64,000 bases of DNA from Salibaculum griseiflavum (GCF_003129565.1 NZ_QETF01000009.1:1-64000), one strand, 5' to 3'; shown: positions 37,957 to 47,144, numbered from the stretch's first letter. Translations and numbers: made by a program. Notes: generated from the sequence alone by a model not told the origin.

Positions 37957-38985
37957 TTACTGCATGGTCTCTTCGGCTTCAATCATCGCCTGAGTCGCGG
38001 CCAGTTCCGGATCGGCAACCAGGCCGTACTGGGCCAGCGGGCCGTCAGGGCCGGCAATCTCGTCAGCCATGAAGAACTGGGCGTATTCCTTCAGGCCGGG
38101 GATAACGCCGATATGGGCCGCCTTGACGTAGAAGTAGAGCGGGCGCGAGACCGGGTATTCACCCGAAGCGATCGACTCGGTCGACGGGGCAACGCCGCCC
38201 ATGGTGGCGACTTTCAGGACATCGGTGTTGTTCTCGTAGAAGGCCAGGCCGAACACGCCGATGCCGTTGGCGTTCGCGTCAACGCGGGCCAGGGTTTCGG
38301 TGTAGTCGCCGTCGATGTCCACGGAGGCACCATCGTCACGCACGTTCATGCAGGCTTCCTCGATGGAATCCTCGTCCATGCCCATCTCTTCCATGGCTGC
38401 CATGGCGCCGGTGTCTTCACAGCCCTGCAGAAGGACCTTTTCTTCGAAGACTTCGCGGGTGCCGTGCTTGGTGCCCGGGATGAAGGCCAGGATTTCCTCG
38501 GTCGGCAGATCGGCGTTCACGTCGGCCCAGGTGGTGTTGGGGTTGGTGACCATTTCGCCGTCCATCGGCATTTCAGCGGCCAAGGCCAAATACCAGTCGG
38601 ATGGCACGAAGGCGGTGTAGGCCGGGCCGTCTTTCTGGCTGGCGAAGACGATGCCGTCATAGCCGATGCGGACTTGGATGATGTCGGTCACGCCGTTCGC
38701 GGCGCATTCCTCGATCTCGCCGTCACGGATGGCGCGCGAGGCGTTGGCCACGTCGATGGTGTTCTCGCCGACGCCTTCGCAGAAGCGGGCCAGACCAGAG
38801 GACGAACCGCCGGATTCGACGACGGGGGTCGGGAAGTCGGTGTTCTCACCGAACAGCTCGGCCACGATCGACGCGTAGGGCAGAACGGTGGAGGAACCGG
38901 CAACCTGCACGTTGTCACGGGCAGAGGCAGCGGAAGCAACAGCAGTGATCGCCAGAGCGGAGGCGGTCAGTTTTGCAAGCGACAT
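37957..38985 (-). CDS. pstS: Periplasmic phosphate-binding protein PstS
   Basis: A 342-residue binding protein with a signal peptide (KLTASALAITAVASAASA, cleavage near residue 22). Phosphate-binding blocks are VAGSSTVLPY and ESGGSSSGLARFCEG, plus a later KHGTREVFEEK block. An acidic insertion (EEMGMDEDSIEEACM) and a Cys pair typical of marine PstS are present. AGGAG precedes ATG. It is first in the operon, behind a PHO box. Confidence 0.95.
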   Translation of the reverse strand: MSLAKLTASALAITAVASAASARDNVQVAGSSTVLPYASIVAELFGENTDFPTPVVESGGSSSGLARFCEGVGENTIDVANASRAIRDGEIEECAANGVTDIIQVRIGYDGIVFASQKDGPAYTAFVPSDWYLALAAEMPMDGEMVTNPNTTWADVNADLPTEEILAFIPGTKHGTREVFEEKVLLQGCEDTGAMAAMEEMGMDEDSIEEACMNVRDDGASVDIDGDYTETLARVDANANGIGVFGLAFYENNTDVLKVATMGGVAPSTESIASGEYPVSRPLYFYVKAAHIGVIPGLKEYAQFFMADEIAGPDGPLAQYGLVADPELAATQAMIEAEETMQ

Positions 38986-39079
38986 GGGATACTCCTGAAA
39001 TTGTCTTGCAGACGGTCAACCGCGAGCCGGAAGACCTTGGCCCGGTGGCTACGGATCGGTCGTGATGCTTATGCAAAAG

Positions 39080-39101
39080 TTTTGTGACGGTTTTGTAACA
39101 A
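39080..39101 (-). promoter_or_regulatory. PHO box upstream of pstS
   Basis: Two adjoining 11-bp direct repeats, on the plus strand TTTTGTGACGG and TTTTGTAACAA (minus: TTGTTACAAAA-CCGTCACAAAA). They match the alphaproteobacterial PhoB site of CTGTCAC/T-type halves plus A-rich spacer. They lie 95-116 bases upstream of pstS, in the 338-base region between pstS and the divergent argE-like gene; nothing else is evident there. Confidence 0.75.
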
Positions 39102-39323
39102 GACGCCTTGGCAGCCGAAAAACCGCGCCATTCCCTGCAAACAAGCGGCGCGGCGACCGCATACCGTGCGCGGCGACAACCACAAGATGTCCGGGGCTGT
39201 CGAATCCGCACTCTCATGAGAGGGAATCGGCCGTTCTGCCCGGGCCGGATTCGCAACCTTTCCCGGCGGGATCGCACGCAACGGGGATTGACGCGCCGCG
39301 CCGCCCGGTCCAACGCTTTCGCC

Positions 39324-40478
39324 ATGAGCGACCTGACCACATGCATCAATGAACTGCGCACACTGATCAGCTATCCGACCGTGTCCGCGGACAGCAATCT
39401 GGGCCTGATCCACCACGTGGCGGGCGTGCTGGAACATCACGGCGCGCGGGTCGAGGTACAGCATGACGACAGCGGCCAGAAGGCCAATGTGCTGGCCACC
39501 TTCGGTCCTGACCGCGATGGCGGCGTCGTTTTGTCAGGTCATACGGACGTGGTGCCGGTGGCAGACCAACCCTGGACGACCGATCCGTTCGAACTGGTCG
39601 AGGCCGATGGCAAGCTGTTCGGGCGCGGCACCTGCGACATGAAGGGCTTCATCGCCGCCTGTATCGCGCTGGCCCCCCGCTTTGCCGAGGCGGCCAGGAC
39701 CCGCCCCCTGCACATGGCCTTCACCTACGATGAAGAGGTCGGTTGCCTCGGCGGACAGGCATTGGTGAACCGACTGCGCGAACAGGGTCTGCGGCCGGCC
39801 ATGGCGATCATCGGCGAGCCGACCGAAATGCGTGTGATCGAGGGGCACAAGGGCTGCTATGAATACACAACCCGTTTCACCGGCCTCGAGGGGCACGGCT
39901 CTTCGCCTGATCTTGGCGTCAACGCGGTGGAATACGCGGTCCGCTACGTCACGCGGTTGATCGAATTGTCGGACCGGTTGCGCGACCGGGTGCCCGACGG
40001 ATCGAAGTTCGAACCGCCCTGGTCCACGATCAATACCGGCGCCCTGCGCGGCGGCATTGCCCATAACGTGATCCCCGGTGCCGCGGAAGTGGAATGGGAA
40101 ATGCGCCCGGTGCAGAAATCGGACGCGGAGTTCGTGAAGGCCGATCTCGCCGATTACGTGGCCGATGAGTTGCTGCCGGCCATGCGGCGGGTCGATCCCC
40201 GCGCAAGTATCGAGACCGAAACCATAGCCGAAGTCGACGGGCTGGAACCCATGGACGACAACGCGGCGCGAGACCTGTGCATGGAACTGACCGGGGCCAA
40301 CGGGTGCGGGCTGGTGCCCTTCGGCACCGAGGCCGGCCTCTTCCAGCAACTCGGCACCTCGGCCGTGGTCTGTGGCCCGGGCTCTATCGCGCAGGCGCAC
40401 AAACCCGATGAATACGTGGCAGTCGACCAGCTGGAGGCCTGCCTTGGCATGCTGACCCGGCTGACGCGCAAGCTGTAA
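39324..40478 (+). CDS. argE: Acetylornithine deacetylase (M20 family)
   Basis: A 384-residue zinc hydrolase. Metal and catalytic motifs are LSGHTDVVPV, GRGTCDMKG and FTYDEEVGCLGG; the C-terminal PFGTEAGLFQ and QAHKPDEYV match ArgE. It removes acetyl from N2-acetylornithine. The start at 39324 gives a normal N-terminus; the longer frame covers the PHO box region. It is divergent from pstS and appears to be a lone gene. Confidence 0.88.
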   Translation: MSDLTTCINELRTLISYPTVSADSNLGLIHHVAGVLEHHGARVEVQHDDSGQKANVLATFGPDRDGGVVLSGHTDVVPVADQPWTTDPFELVEADGKLFGRGTCDMKGFIAACIALAPRFAEAARTRPLHMAFTYDEEVGCLGGQALVNRLREQGLRPAMAIIGEPTEMRVIEGHKGCYEYTTRFTGLEGHGSSPDLGVNAVEYAVRYVTRLIELSDRLRDRVPDGSKFEPPWSTINTGALRGGIAHNVIPGAAEVEWEMRPVQKSDAEFVKADLADYVADELLPAMRRVDPRASIETETIAEVDGLEPMDDNAARDLCMELTGANGCGLVPFGTEAGLFQQLGTSAVVCGPGSIAQAHKPDEYVAVDQLEACLGMLTRLTRKL

Positions 40479-40486
40479 GAGGGTCA

Positions 40487-40560
40487 GGGGGGCGCTGCCC
40501 CCCGTCGCGCCAGCGCGCCTCCCCCCGCGGTATTTTCGACCCAAAGAAGCCGGGCGCGTT
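40487..40560. repeat. Roseobacter-type intergenic hairpin element
   Basis: A GGGGGGC-GCT-GCCCCCC hairpin (40487-40503) is followed by a GC-rich palindrome and the string CCCCCGCGGTATTTTCGACC, then AAAGAAG. From memory, this composite recurs between convergent genes in Rhodobacterales genomes and acts as a terminator-like repeat. Here it lies between the convergent argE and cueR genes. Confidence 0.5.
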
Positions 40561-40581
40561 CACCTTTCATGCGCGGCGAAT

Positions 40582-40968
40582 TCAGCCTGTTTCCAGCCGT
40601 TTCAGGATCGGGCAATCGGGGCGGTCATCGCCGTGGCAGGCGGCCACGAGATCGGACAATGTTGCGCGCATCTCTTGCAGCCCAGCGATCTTCTCCTCGA
40701 TCTCGGCCAGATGCGCCTTGGCAATGGCACGCACATCGCCACTGGCGCGATCCCGGTCTTCCCAAAGCGCCAGCAGGCCGCGGCAATCTTCGATCGAAAA
40801 ACCCAGGCCCCGCGCACGAGCCAGGAAGGCCAGCTTGTGCACATGGGTCCGGTCAAAGCTGCGATAGCCGTTCGCGGCCCGGTCGGGCGTGACAAGGCCG
40901 ATTTCCTCGTAGTAGCGGATGGTCTTGGCTGGCAGGCCAGTTCTGCTGGCGACCTCCTTGATGTTCAT
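40582..40968 (-). CDS. cueR: Copper-responsive MerR-family regulator CueR/HmrR
   Basis: A 128-residue MerR protein. The HTH region is NIKEVASRTGLPAKTIRYYEEIGLV. The metal-binding loop near the C-terminus has Cys111 and Cys119 (CHGDDRPDC), the two-cysteine pattern of Cu(I)/Ag(I) sensors. It overlaps the copA stop by 4 bases, so it is co-transcribed with and autoregulated from the copA promoter. Confidence 0.92.
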   Translation of the reverse strand: MNIKEVASRTGLPAKTIRYYEEIGLVTPDRAANGYRSFDRTHVHKLAFLARARGLGFSIEDCRGLLALWEDRDRASGDVRAIAKAHLAEIEEKIAGLQEMRATLSDLVAACHGDDRPDCPILKRLETG

Positions 40969-43412
40969 GACAGAGCCTCCGTTTTCACGCGGCGCAGGCG
41001 CAGGGCGTTGGTGACGACCAGCACCGAGGACAGCGCCATGGCCCCGGCCGCCAGTTGCGGCGACAGGAGCGGCCCGCCGAAGACATAGAGCAGCCCCGCC
41101 GCGACCGGAATCAGCAGCACGTTGTAGCCGAAGGCCCAGCCGAGGTTCTGCCAGATGTTGCGCAAGGTCCGGCGGCTGATCTCGACCGCCTCGGCCACGC
41201 CGCCGGGATTGCCCGAGACGAGGACGACATCGGCGCTTTCCACGGCCACATCCGTGCCCGACCCCATGGCGATGCCGATATCGGCGGCAGCCAGGGCGGG
41301 GGCATCATTGATCCCGTCGCCCACGAAGGCCAGCTTGCGACCACCCTCTTGCAGCGCGCGCACCGCGTCCACCTTGCCATCGGGCAGAACACCGGCCACG
41401 ACATGGTCGATTCCGAGCTCCGACGCGATGGCCCGGGCCGCCGGTTCGCTGTCGCCCGAGATCAGCGCGGTCTGGACCCCGCGCGCGTGCAGCGCGTCGA
41501 TGGTGGCTTTCGCGGCAGGCTTGAGGGTATCGGCCAGCCCCAGCAATCCTGCGGGCTTGCCGTCTATGGCAACAAGCACGATGGTGCGGCCCTGCTCAGC
41601 CAGGCGTTCAGCCTGCGCGATCAGCTCTGCGGCATCCACGTCGGCCTCGTTCATCATCCGGGCATTGCCGATTGCGACCTTGCGATCATCGACCACGCCC
41701 GACAGGCCATGCCCCGGCACCGCCTGAACGGCGCTGGCCTGTGGCAGGTCGAGCCCCCGCGCCTTGGCCTCAGCCACGATGGCGCCGGCCAGCGGGTGGT
41801 CGGAGGCCGCCTCGACCGCCGCAACGATGGACAGGAAATCGGCCTCGTCCCCCTCGCAGGTAATGTCTGTCACCTGTGGTTTGCCCAAGGTCAGCGTGCC
41901 GGTCTTGTCAAAGGCCACGACATCGACCGATTGCAGCGATTGCAGCGCATCACCGCGCCGGAACAGCACCCCAAGATCGGCGGCCCGCCCGGTGCCGACC
42001 ATGATCGACATCGGGGTGGCCAGCCCCATGGCGCAGGGACAGGCGATGATCAGGACCGAAACCCCCGAAACCAGCGCAAAGGGCAAGGCCGGTTCGGGGC
42101 CGAAGATCAGCCAGAACGCGATCGTCACAAGCGCCACGCCCATCACCGCCGGCACGAACCAGGACGTGATGCGGTTAACCAGATCCTGCACCGGCAGGCG
42201 GCTGCCCTGCGCCTCTTCCACCATCTCGATGATGCGAGCCAGCATCGTGTCCGCCCCCACGGCGGTCGCCCGCATGACCAGCGCACCATTGCCGTTGACA
42301 GTGCCTGCGACAAGGGCGGCCCCTTTGGTCTTTTCGACTGCGACGGGTTCGCCCGTCACCATGCTTTCATCGACGAAACTGCTGCCTTCGCGCACCACGC
42401 CATCGACCGGGATGCGGTCTCCAGGGCGCAGGTGGATACGGTCGCCACGCTTTATGTCATCGACGGCCACCTCGCGAATCTCGCCCTCCCGCTCGACGCG
42501 GGCGGTATCGGGGCGCAGGCTCACAAGCCGCTTGATCGCGGCGCTTGTGCGGCCCTTGGCCCGCGCCTCGAGCCAGCGGCCCAGTAGGATCAGCGTCACG
42601 ATCACGGCGGCCGCCTCGAAATAGACGGCCACGGTGCCATCGGGCAGCCATTGAGGCCGGAAGGTCGCGACGCTGGAATAGGCCCAGGCGGCCCCGGCCC
42701 CGATGGCGACCAGCGAGTTCATGTCCGGTGCGCGACGCCAGAGCGCCGGAAAGCCCTTGGCAAAAAACATCCGGCCCGGCCCGGCCAGAACCAGCGTAGC
42801 CAGCACGAACTGGATCATCCAGCTATCCTGCATGCCGATGGTGTTCGCGATGAAATGGTGAATCGCCGGCACAGCATGGCTGCCCATCTCGACCACGAAG
42901 ATCGGCAGGGTCAGCACGGCCGCCAGGATAAAAGACCGGCGCAGCTGGCGAATTTCGCGATCGGTCTTTTCATCGGCACTGTCGCCGGTTTCCAGCCGGG
43001 TGGCGTCATAGCCAACGCTTTTCACCGCCGCGATCAGCGGGGCGGTGTCCTTGTCGAGGGTGGTGACCGAGGCCACGCCATCGGCCAGGTTGACCGTGAC
43101 CGCGGTGACACCGGGCACCTGCGACAGGGCATCTTCCACCCGGGCGACGCAAGAGGCGCAGGTCATTCCCTCGATCCGCAGGCGCAGTCGGTGCGGCACG
43201 GCCGGATAGCCAGCGGCCTTGAGCGCCCCGTTGATCGCTTCGCTGACCCCGCGGGCATTGGGCCCGTCCAGCGCCACGCGGGCGGAACGGGTGGCAAGGT
43301 TGACCTCGGCACCGGTAACACCGGAAACGGAGGAAATGGCCCTTTCGGCCCGGCCCACGCAGCCGGCGCAGCTGAGCCCGTCAATTTCGAAATCGAGGCG
43401 TTGGACGGTCAT
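40965..43412 (-). CDS. copA: Copper-exporting P1B-type ATPase
   Basis: An 815-residue pump. It has two N-terminal heavy-metal domains (GLSCAGC, Cys15/18; GMTCASC, Cys85/88), eight membrane helices, the transport motif ACPCAMG, phosphorylation site FDKTGTLTLGK and hinge VGDGINDAPAL. It exports Cu(I) from the cytoplasm. Its promoter has the MerR-type 19-bp spacer. Confidence 0.95.
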   Translation of the reverse strand: MTVQRLDFEIDGLSCAGCVGRAERAISSVSGVTGAEVNLATRSARVALDGPNARGVSEAINGALKAAGYPAVPHRLRLRIEGMTCASCVARVEDALSQVPGVTAVTVNLADGVASVTTLDKDTAPLIAAVKSVGYDATRLETGDSADEKTDREIRQLRRSFILAAVLTLPIFVVEMGSHAVPAIHHFIANTIGMQDSWMIQFVLATLVLAGPGRMFFAKGFPALWRRAPDMNSLVAIGAGAAWAYSSVATFRPQWLPDGTVAVYFEAAAVIVTLILLGRWLEARAKGRTSAAIKRLVSLRPDTARVEREGEIREVAVDDIKRGDRIHLRPGDRIPVDGVVREGSSFVDESMVTGEPVAVEKTKGAALVAGTVNGNGALVMRATAVGADTMLARIIEMVEEAQGSRLPVQDLVNRITSWFVPAVMGVALVTIAFWLIFGPEPALPFALVSGVSVLIIACPCAMGLATPMSIMVGTGRAADLGVLFRRGDALQSLQSVDVVAFDKTGTLTLGKPQVTDITCEGDEADFLSIVAAVEAASDHPLAGAIVAEAKARGLDLPQASAVQAVPGHGLSGVVDDRKVAIGNARMMNEADVDAAELIAQAERLAEQGRTIVLVAIDGKPAGLLGLADTLKPAAKATIDALHARGVQTALISGDSEPAARAIASELGIDHVVAGVLPDGKVDAVRALQEGGRKLAFVGDGINDAPALAAADIGIAMGSGTDVAVESADVVLVSGNPGGVAEAVEISRRTLRNIWQNLGWAFGYNVLLIPVAAGLLYVFGGPLLSPQLAAGAMALSSVLVVTNALRLRRVKTEALS

Positions 43413-43433
43413 TTTTGTCCCCTTTCGATGGGG

Positions 43434-43464
43434 GACATAAGGGTTCCAGTAATGGGAAGGTCAA
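43434..43464 (-). promoter_or_regulatory. CueR-controlled copA promoter with 19-bp spacer
   Basis: On the minus strand TTGACC (43459-43464) and TATGTC (43434-43439) are 19 bp apart. The spacer contains the copper-operator core TTCCCATTACTGGAA, close to the known ACCTTCC-N-GGAAGG CueR box. The overlong spacer requires MerR-type DNA distortion for activation. Confidence 0.8.
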
Positions 43465-43498
43465 GACCCTCAGCGCCTGTCCGGTCGAAAATTCGCTG

Positions 43499-44788
43499 TC
43501 AGCCCGCCGGGGCGTCCGGAAAGAATTTGGCGATCCGGATATCGGCGGTGCGGGCGTGGCCTTCCATCCCCTCCAGACGGGAGATGCGGGCCGTCGCCTC
43601 GGCCAGCGGCCGGATACCGTCCCGCGTCGCGCGTTGCCAGGTGACCGTCTTCATGAACTTGGCCACGGACAGCCCGCCCGTATAGCGCGCCGCACCCGAC
43701 GTCGGCAGCACGTGGTTCGGCCCGCTGGCCTTGTCCCCGAAGGCAACGGTGGTTTCTTCGCCCAGGAACAATGAGCCATAGTTGCGCAAGCGGCCCAACC
43801 ACCAATCGAGGTCATCACATTGCACGTGCAGGTGTTCGGCCGCGTAGCGATCGGACACCTGTGCCATTTCCTCGCGTGTCTCGCACAGGACGACCTCGGC
43901 ATGATCGGCCCAGGCGGCGCGGGCGCTGTCGCGGTTGATCTGCGGCAGTGTCTCGATCAGCAAGGGAACCCGCGCGATCACGGTTTCCGCAAGTTTCCGG
44001 TCGCTGGTGACCAGCCAGACCGGCGAGTTGTGACCGTGCTCTGCCTGCCCGACCAGGTCCCAGGCGACGATTTCCGGGTCGGCAGTGGAATCGGCCAGCA
44101 CCAGCACATCCGTTGGTCCAGCCACCATGTCGATGCCGACCTCTCCGAACAGCACCCGCTTGGCCTCGGCCACGTATTGGTTGCCGGGGCCCACGAGGAT
44201 GTCCACGGCCGGCAGCCCGAAATACCCGCGCGCCATGGCGGCGATGGCCTGCACCCCGCCCATTGTCAGGATCGCATCCGCACCGCACAGATCCATGGCG
44301 AACAGCACCTCGGGCGCGATGCCGCCACCGGGGCGAGGCGGCGAACAGGCGGTGACATGCCCTACCCCGGCCACCTTTGCGGTGGTGATCGTCATGATGG
44401 CGCTGGCAACGTGTGCGTAGCGCCCACCCGGCACGTAACAGCCCGCCGCCGCAATGGGGATTTGCCGCTGGCCGGCGATGACACCGGGCAGAATTTCAAC
44501 CTGCGTATCCTGCATCGTGTCGCGCTGCGCCTGGGCGAAACGGCGAATATTGTGGTGAGCGAACCGGATATCCTCCTTAACCGCGTCGGACAGGGCTGCC
44601 GCCGCACGGTCGATGTCCTGCCGCGGCACGATCAGCGGCCCCTCCCATCCGTCGAACCGTGCCGCCAGGTCCCGGACGCTGGCTTCGCCACCCAGATCGA
44701 TCTCGGCCAAGAGCGCGGCGACCTGGGCCCGAACATCACCGTGCCCGGCAGCGGCAGGCGGTGTGGCGACTTTCAGATATTCGGCCAT
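43499..44788 (-). CDS. hpsN: HisD-family dehydrogenase, probable sulfopropanediol dehydrogenase (HpsN type)
   Basis: A 429-residue NAD-dependent, zinc-containing HisD-fold enzyme. Conserved are GPGNQYVAEAKR, GPTDVLVLAD, the Zn Gln/His (GQAEHGHNSP), AAEHLHVQ, DKASGPNHVLPTSG and LEGMEGHARTAD. Details (DIRFAHHNIRRFA, GSLFLGEETTVAFGD) resemble HpsN paralogues rather than biosynthetic HisD, from memory. HpsN oxidises dihydroxypropanesulfonate to sulfolactate. Its divergence from tpa in an organosulfonate locus supports this; a histidine role is the alternative, though no other his gene is near. Confidence 0.65.
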   Translation of the reverse strand: MAEYLKVATPPAAAGHGDVRAQVAALLAEIDLGGEASVRDLAARFDGWEGPLIVPRQDIDRAAAALSDAVKEDIRFAHHNIRRFAQAQRDTMQDTQVEILPGVIAGQRQIPIAAAGCYVPGGRYAHVASAIMTITTAKVAGVGHVTACSPPRPGGGIAPEVLFAMDLCGADAILTMGGVQAIAAMARGYFGLPAVDILVGPGNQYVAEAKRVLFGEVGIDMVAGPTDVLVLADSTADPEIVAWDLVGQAEHGHNSPVWLVTSDRKLAETVIARVPLLIETLPQINRDSARAAWADHAEVVLCETREEMAQVSDRYAAEHLHVQCDDLDWWLGRLRNYGSLFLGEETTVAFGDKASGPNHVLPTSGAARYTGGLSVAKFMKTVTWQRATRDGIRPLAEATARISRLEGMEGHARTADIRIAKFFPDAPAG

Positions 44789-44938
44789 CGGGGTTCTCCA
44801 ACTGGGTCAAGTATCGACGCGGATCGAAGGTCATCTTGCGCCCCATCCGCACCGGATCAACGCCGGTGCCGCCCAAGACCGCCTGTTATTCGGATTTCCG
44901 AAAAGTGGCTTCGGCGGAATCGCGCCATGCCCGCCAAA

Positions 44939-44971
44939 CTGGCCCTAACCCAATCCCTGTGCTGGCCCTAA
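44939..44971 (+). promoter_or_regulatory. Tandem TauR-type sites upstream of tpa
   Basis: Two identical 10-mers CTGGCCCTAA (44939-44948 and 44962-44971) repeat at a 23-bp period. A near-identical pair with the same period lies upstream of xsc. The motif matches the CTGGACYTAA repeats that I recall for TauR in Rhodobacter capsulatus. They lie 81 bases before tpa, in the 263-base region shared with the divergent HpsN-type gene. Confidence 0.75.
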
Positions 44972-45051
44972 CGGGAACGGAGGATTTGAAGTGATGCTGT
45001 CCCATCGCGGCGCCCGCCCTGCGCCGCCCAGCGATCAAGCGGAGGCACCCT

Positions 45052-46446
45052 ATGATGGACGGCAACCTGAGCCCCAACGACATTTCCCACGTGGTTGACG
45101 CCGACCGCGCCAATGTCTGGCATCACCTGATCCAGCATAAACCGTTCGAAACCGGCGAACCGCGCATCATCATCGAAGGTCGCGGCATGCGGGTCTGGGA
45201 TCAGAAGGGCAAGGAACACATCGACGCCGTTTCGGGCGGCGTCTGGACGGTGAACGTGGGCTATGGCCGCGAACGCATCGCCAATGCCGTGCGCGACCAG
45301 TTGATCCAGCTTCCCTATTTCGCAGGCGCAGCCGGGTCTGTCCCCGGTGCGCTCTTCGCAGAGAAACTGATCGAGAAGATGCCGGGCCTCAGCCGCGTCT
45401 ACTACACCAATTCCGGGTCCGAGGCGAACGAGAAGGCCTTCAAGATGGTCCGCCAGATCGCGCACAAGCGCCATGGCGGGCGCAAGCACAAGATCCTCTA
45501 TCGCGACCGGGATTACCACGGCACAACGATTTCCTGCCTGTCCGCAGGCGGGCAGGATGAACGCAATGCCCAATACGGCCCCTTCACACCCGGTTTCGTG
45601 CGCGTCCCGCATTGCCTGGAATACCGCAAGCACGAGCAGGACGGTGCCCCGGTCGAAAACTACGGCGAATGGGCCGCAGACCAGATCGAAGAGGTCATCC
45701 TGCGCGAAGGACCCGACACGGTGGGCGCGCTCTGCCTTGAACCGGTCACCGCAGGCGGCGGTGTCATCGTCCCGCCCGAGGGCTATTGGCAACGCGTGCA
45801 GGAGATCTGCCGCAAGTATGACATCCTGCTGCATATCGACGAGGTGGTTTGTGGCGTGGGCCGCACCGGAACTTGGTTCGGCTACCAACATTATGGGATC
45901 GAGCCGGATTTCGTGACCATGGCCAAGGGCGTCGCCTCGGGCTATGCCGCCATCGCCTGCTGCGTCACATCCGAACGCGTCTTCGAGATGTTCAAGGACG
46001 ATGCCAGCGATCCGATGAACTACTTCCGCGACATCTCCACCTTTGGCGGCTGCACCGCCGGGCCGGCCGCCGCGATGGAGAACATGGCCATCATCGAGGA
46101 AGAGGGCCTGTTGGAGAACACCGTGCAGATGGGCGACTACATGCTCGACCAGTTGCACGCGCTGGCCGACAAGCATGCCGTGATCGGCGATGTGCGCGGC
46201 AAGGGGCTGTTCCTGGGCGCCGAACTTGTGTCCGACCGCGACAGCCGCGAGCCGGTGGACGAGAAGCTCGCCGCACAGGTCGTGGCCGAGTGTAACGCGC
46301 AGGGCGTCATCATCGGCGTGACCAACCGGTCGGTCCCGGGCCGCAACAACACGCTGTGCTACAGCCCCGCGCTGATCGCCACCCGTGACGATATCGACCA
46401 GATCATCGCAGCGACGGATACCGCCCTGACCCGCGTCTTTGGATGA
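45052..46446 (+). CDS. tpa: Taurine:pyruvate aminotransferase
   Basis: A 464-residue class III transaminase. PLP features are SGSEANEKAF (121-130), HIDEVVCGVGRTG with Asp263, and Lys292 in TMAKGVASGYAA. N-terminal WHHLIQHKPFE and the length fit Tpa, which turns taurine plus pyruvate into sulfoacetaldehyde plus alanine. GGAGG lies 6 bases before ATG 45052 (a second ATG follows at once). Linkage to tauR-xsc and the TauR-like repeats favours Tpa over other omega-transaminases. Confidence 0.9.
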   Translation: MMDGNLSPNDISHVVDADRANVWHHLIQHKPFETGEPRIIIEGRGMRVWDQKGKEHIDAVSGGVWTVNVGYGRERIANAVRDQLIQLPYFAGAAGSVPGALFAEKLIEKMPGLSRVYYTNSGSEANEKAFKMVRQIAHKRHGGRKHKILYRDRDYHGTTISCLSAGGQDERNAQYGPFTPGFVRVPHCLEYRKHEQDGAPVENYGEWAADQIEEVILREGPDTVGALCLEPVTAGGGVIVPPEGYWQRVQEICRKYDILLHIDEVVCGVGRTGTWFGYQHYGIEPDFVTMAKGVASGYAAIACCVTSERVFEMFKDDASDPMNYFRDISTFGGCTAGPAAAMENMAIIEEEGLLENTVQMGDYMLDQLHALADKHAVIGDVRGKGLFLGAELVSDRDSREPVDEKLAAQVVAECNAQGVIIGVTNRSVPGRNNTLCYSPALIATRDDIDQIIAATDTALTRVFG

Positions 46447-47144
46447 ACGATCCGCTTATCACCGGCCAAATGCTGAACGCGCAGGGGCAACCTGTGGGCC
46501 TGCCTTTGAACGACACGCGCGCGAGGGCCCATCCGCCACGCTCGCCGATGGAGGGCCGGTATTGCCGGCTGGAACCGCTGTCGCCGGACCATGCGCCGGG
46601 TCTCTACGCGGCCTTCCGAGAGGATCGCACCGGCACCCTCTGGACATACATGCCGCATGGCCCGTTCGATAGCCCGGACGCCTATGTCGATTGGGTCAAG
46701 GCGGTTGCCGGCCATGATGACCCACTGTTCTTTTCGGTGCTGGTCAAGGATGAGCCGCTTGGCGTAGCCAGCTACCTTCGGATCGATCGCGTGGCCCAAA
46801 GCCTCGAAACAGGCTGGATCACATTTGCCCCCCGGCTGCAACGGACGGCCGCCGCGACCGAGGCGCATGTGCTGATGATGGCCCGCGCCTTCGACGAGTT
46901 GGGATATCGCCGCTACGAATGGAAATGTGACGCGCTCAACGCGGCCTCGCGGCGGGCGGCAGAGCGACTCGGTTTCACTTACGAAGGCACCTTTCGCCAA
47001 GCCACGCACTACAAGGGCCGAAATCGCGATACCGCCTGGTTCTCTGTGATCGACAGCGAATGGCCGGCCCTCCAGACCCGTTTCGCGGCCTGGCTCGACC
47101 CGGCCAATTTCGACACGGAGGGGCGACAGCGGGAACGGCTCTAG
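46443..47144 (+). CDS. GNAT-family N-acetyltransferase (RimJ/RimL-like)
   Basis: A 233-residue acetyltransferase. The GNAT core covers about residues 37-205, with GVASYLRIDRVAQSLETGWI, the acetyl-CoA region, and the typical YEWKCDALNAASRRAAERLGFTYEGTFRQ ending. It starts with ATG overlapping the tpa stop, so it is translated with tpa. The substrate is unknown (protein N-terminus or small amine). Its end overlaps the convergent orphan gene by 4 bases. Confidence 0.85.
   Translation: MNDPLITGQMLNAQGQPVGLPLNDTRARAHPPRSPMEGRYCRLEPLSPDHAPGLYAAFREDRTGTLWTYMPHGPFDSPDAYVDWVKAVAGHDDPLFFSVLVKDEPLGVASYLRIDRVAQSLETGWITFAPRLQRTAAATEAHVLMMARAFDELGYRRYEWKCDALNAASRRAAERLGFTYEGTFRQATHYKGRNRDTAWFSVIDSEWPALQTRFAAWLDPANFDTEGRQRERL

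Noticed and set aside
43499-44788. Straight annotation as histidine-biosynthetic HisD
   Set aside because: No his genes nearby and the sequence details and taurine-locus context favour the HpsN group; kept only as an alternative.
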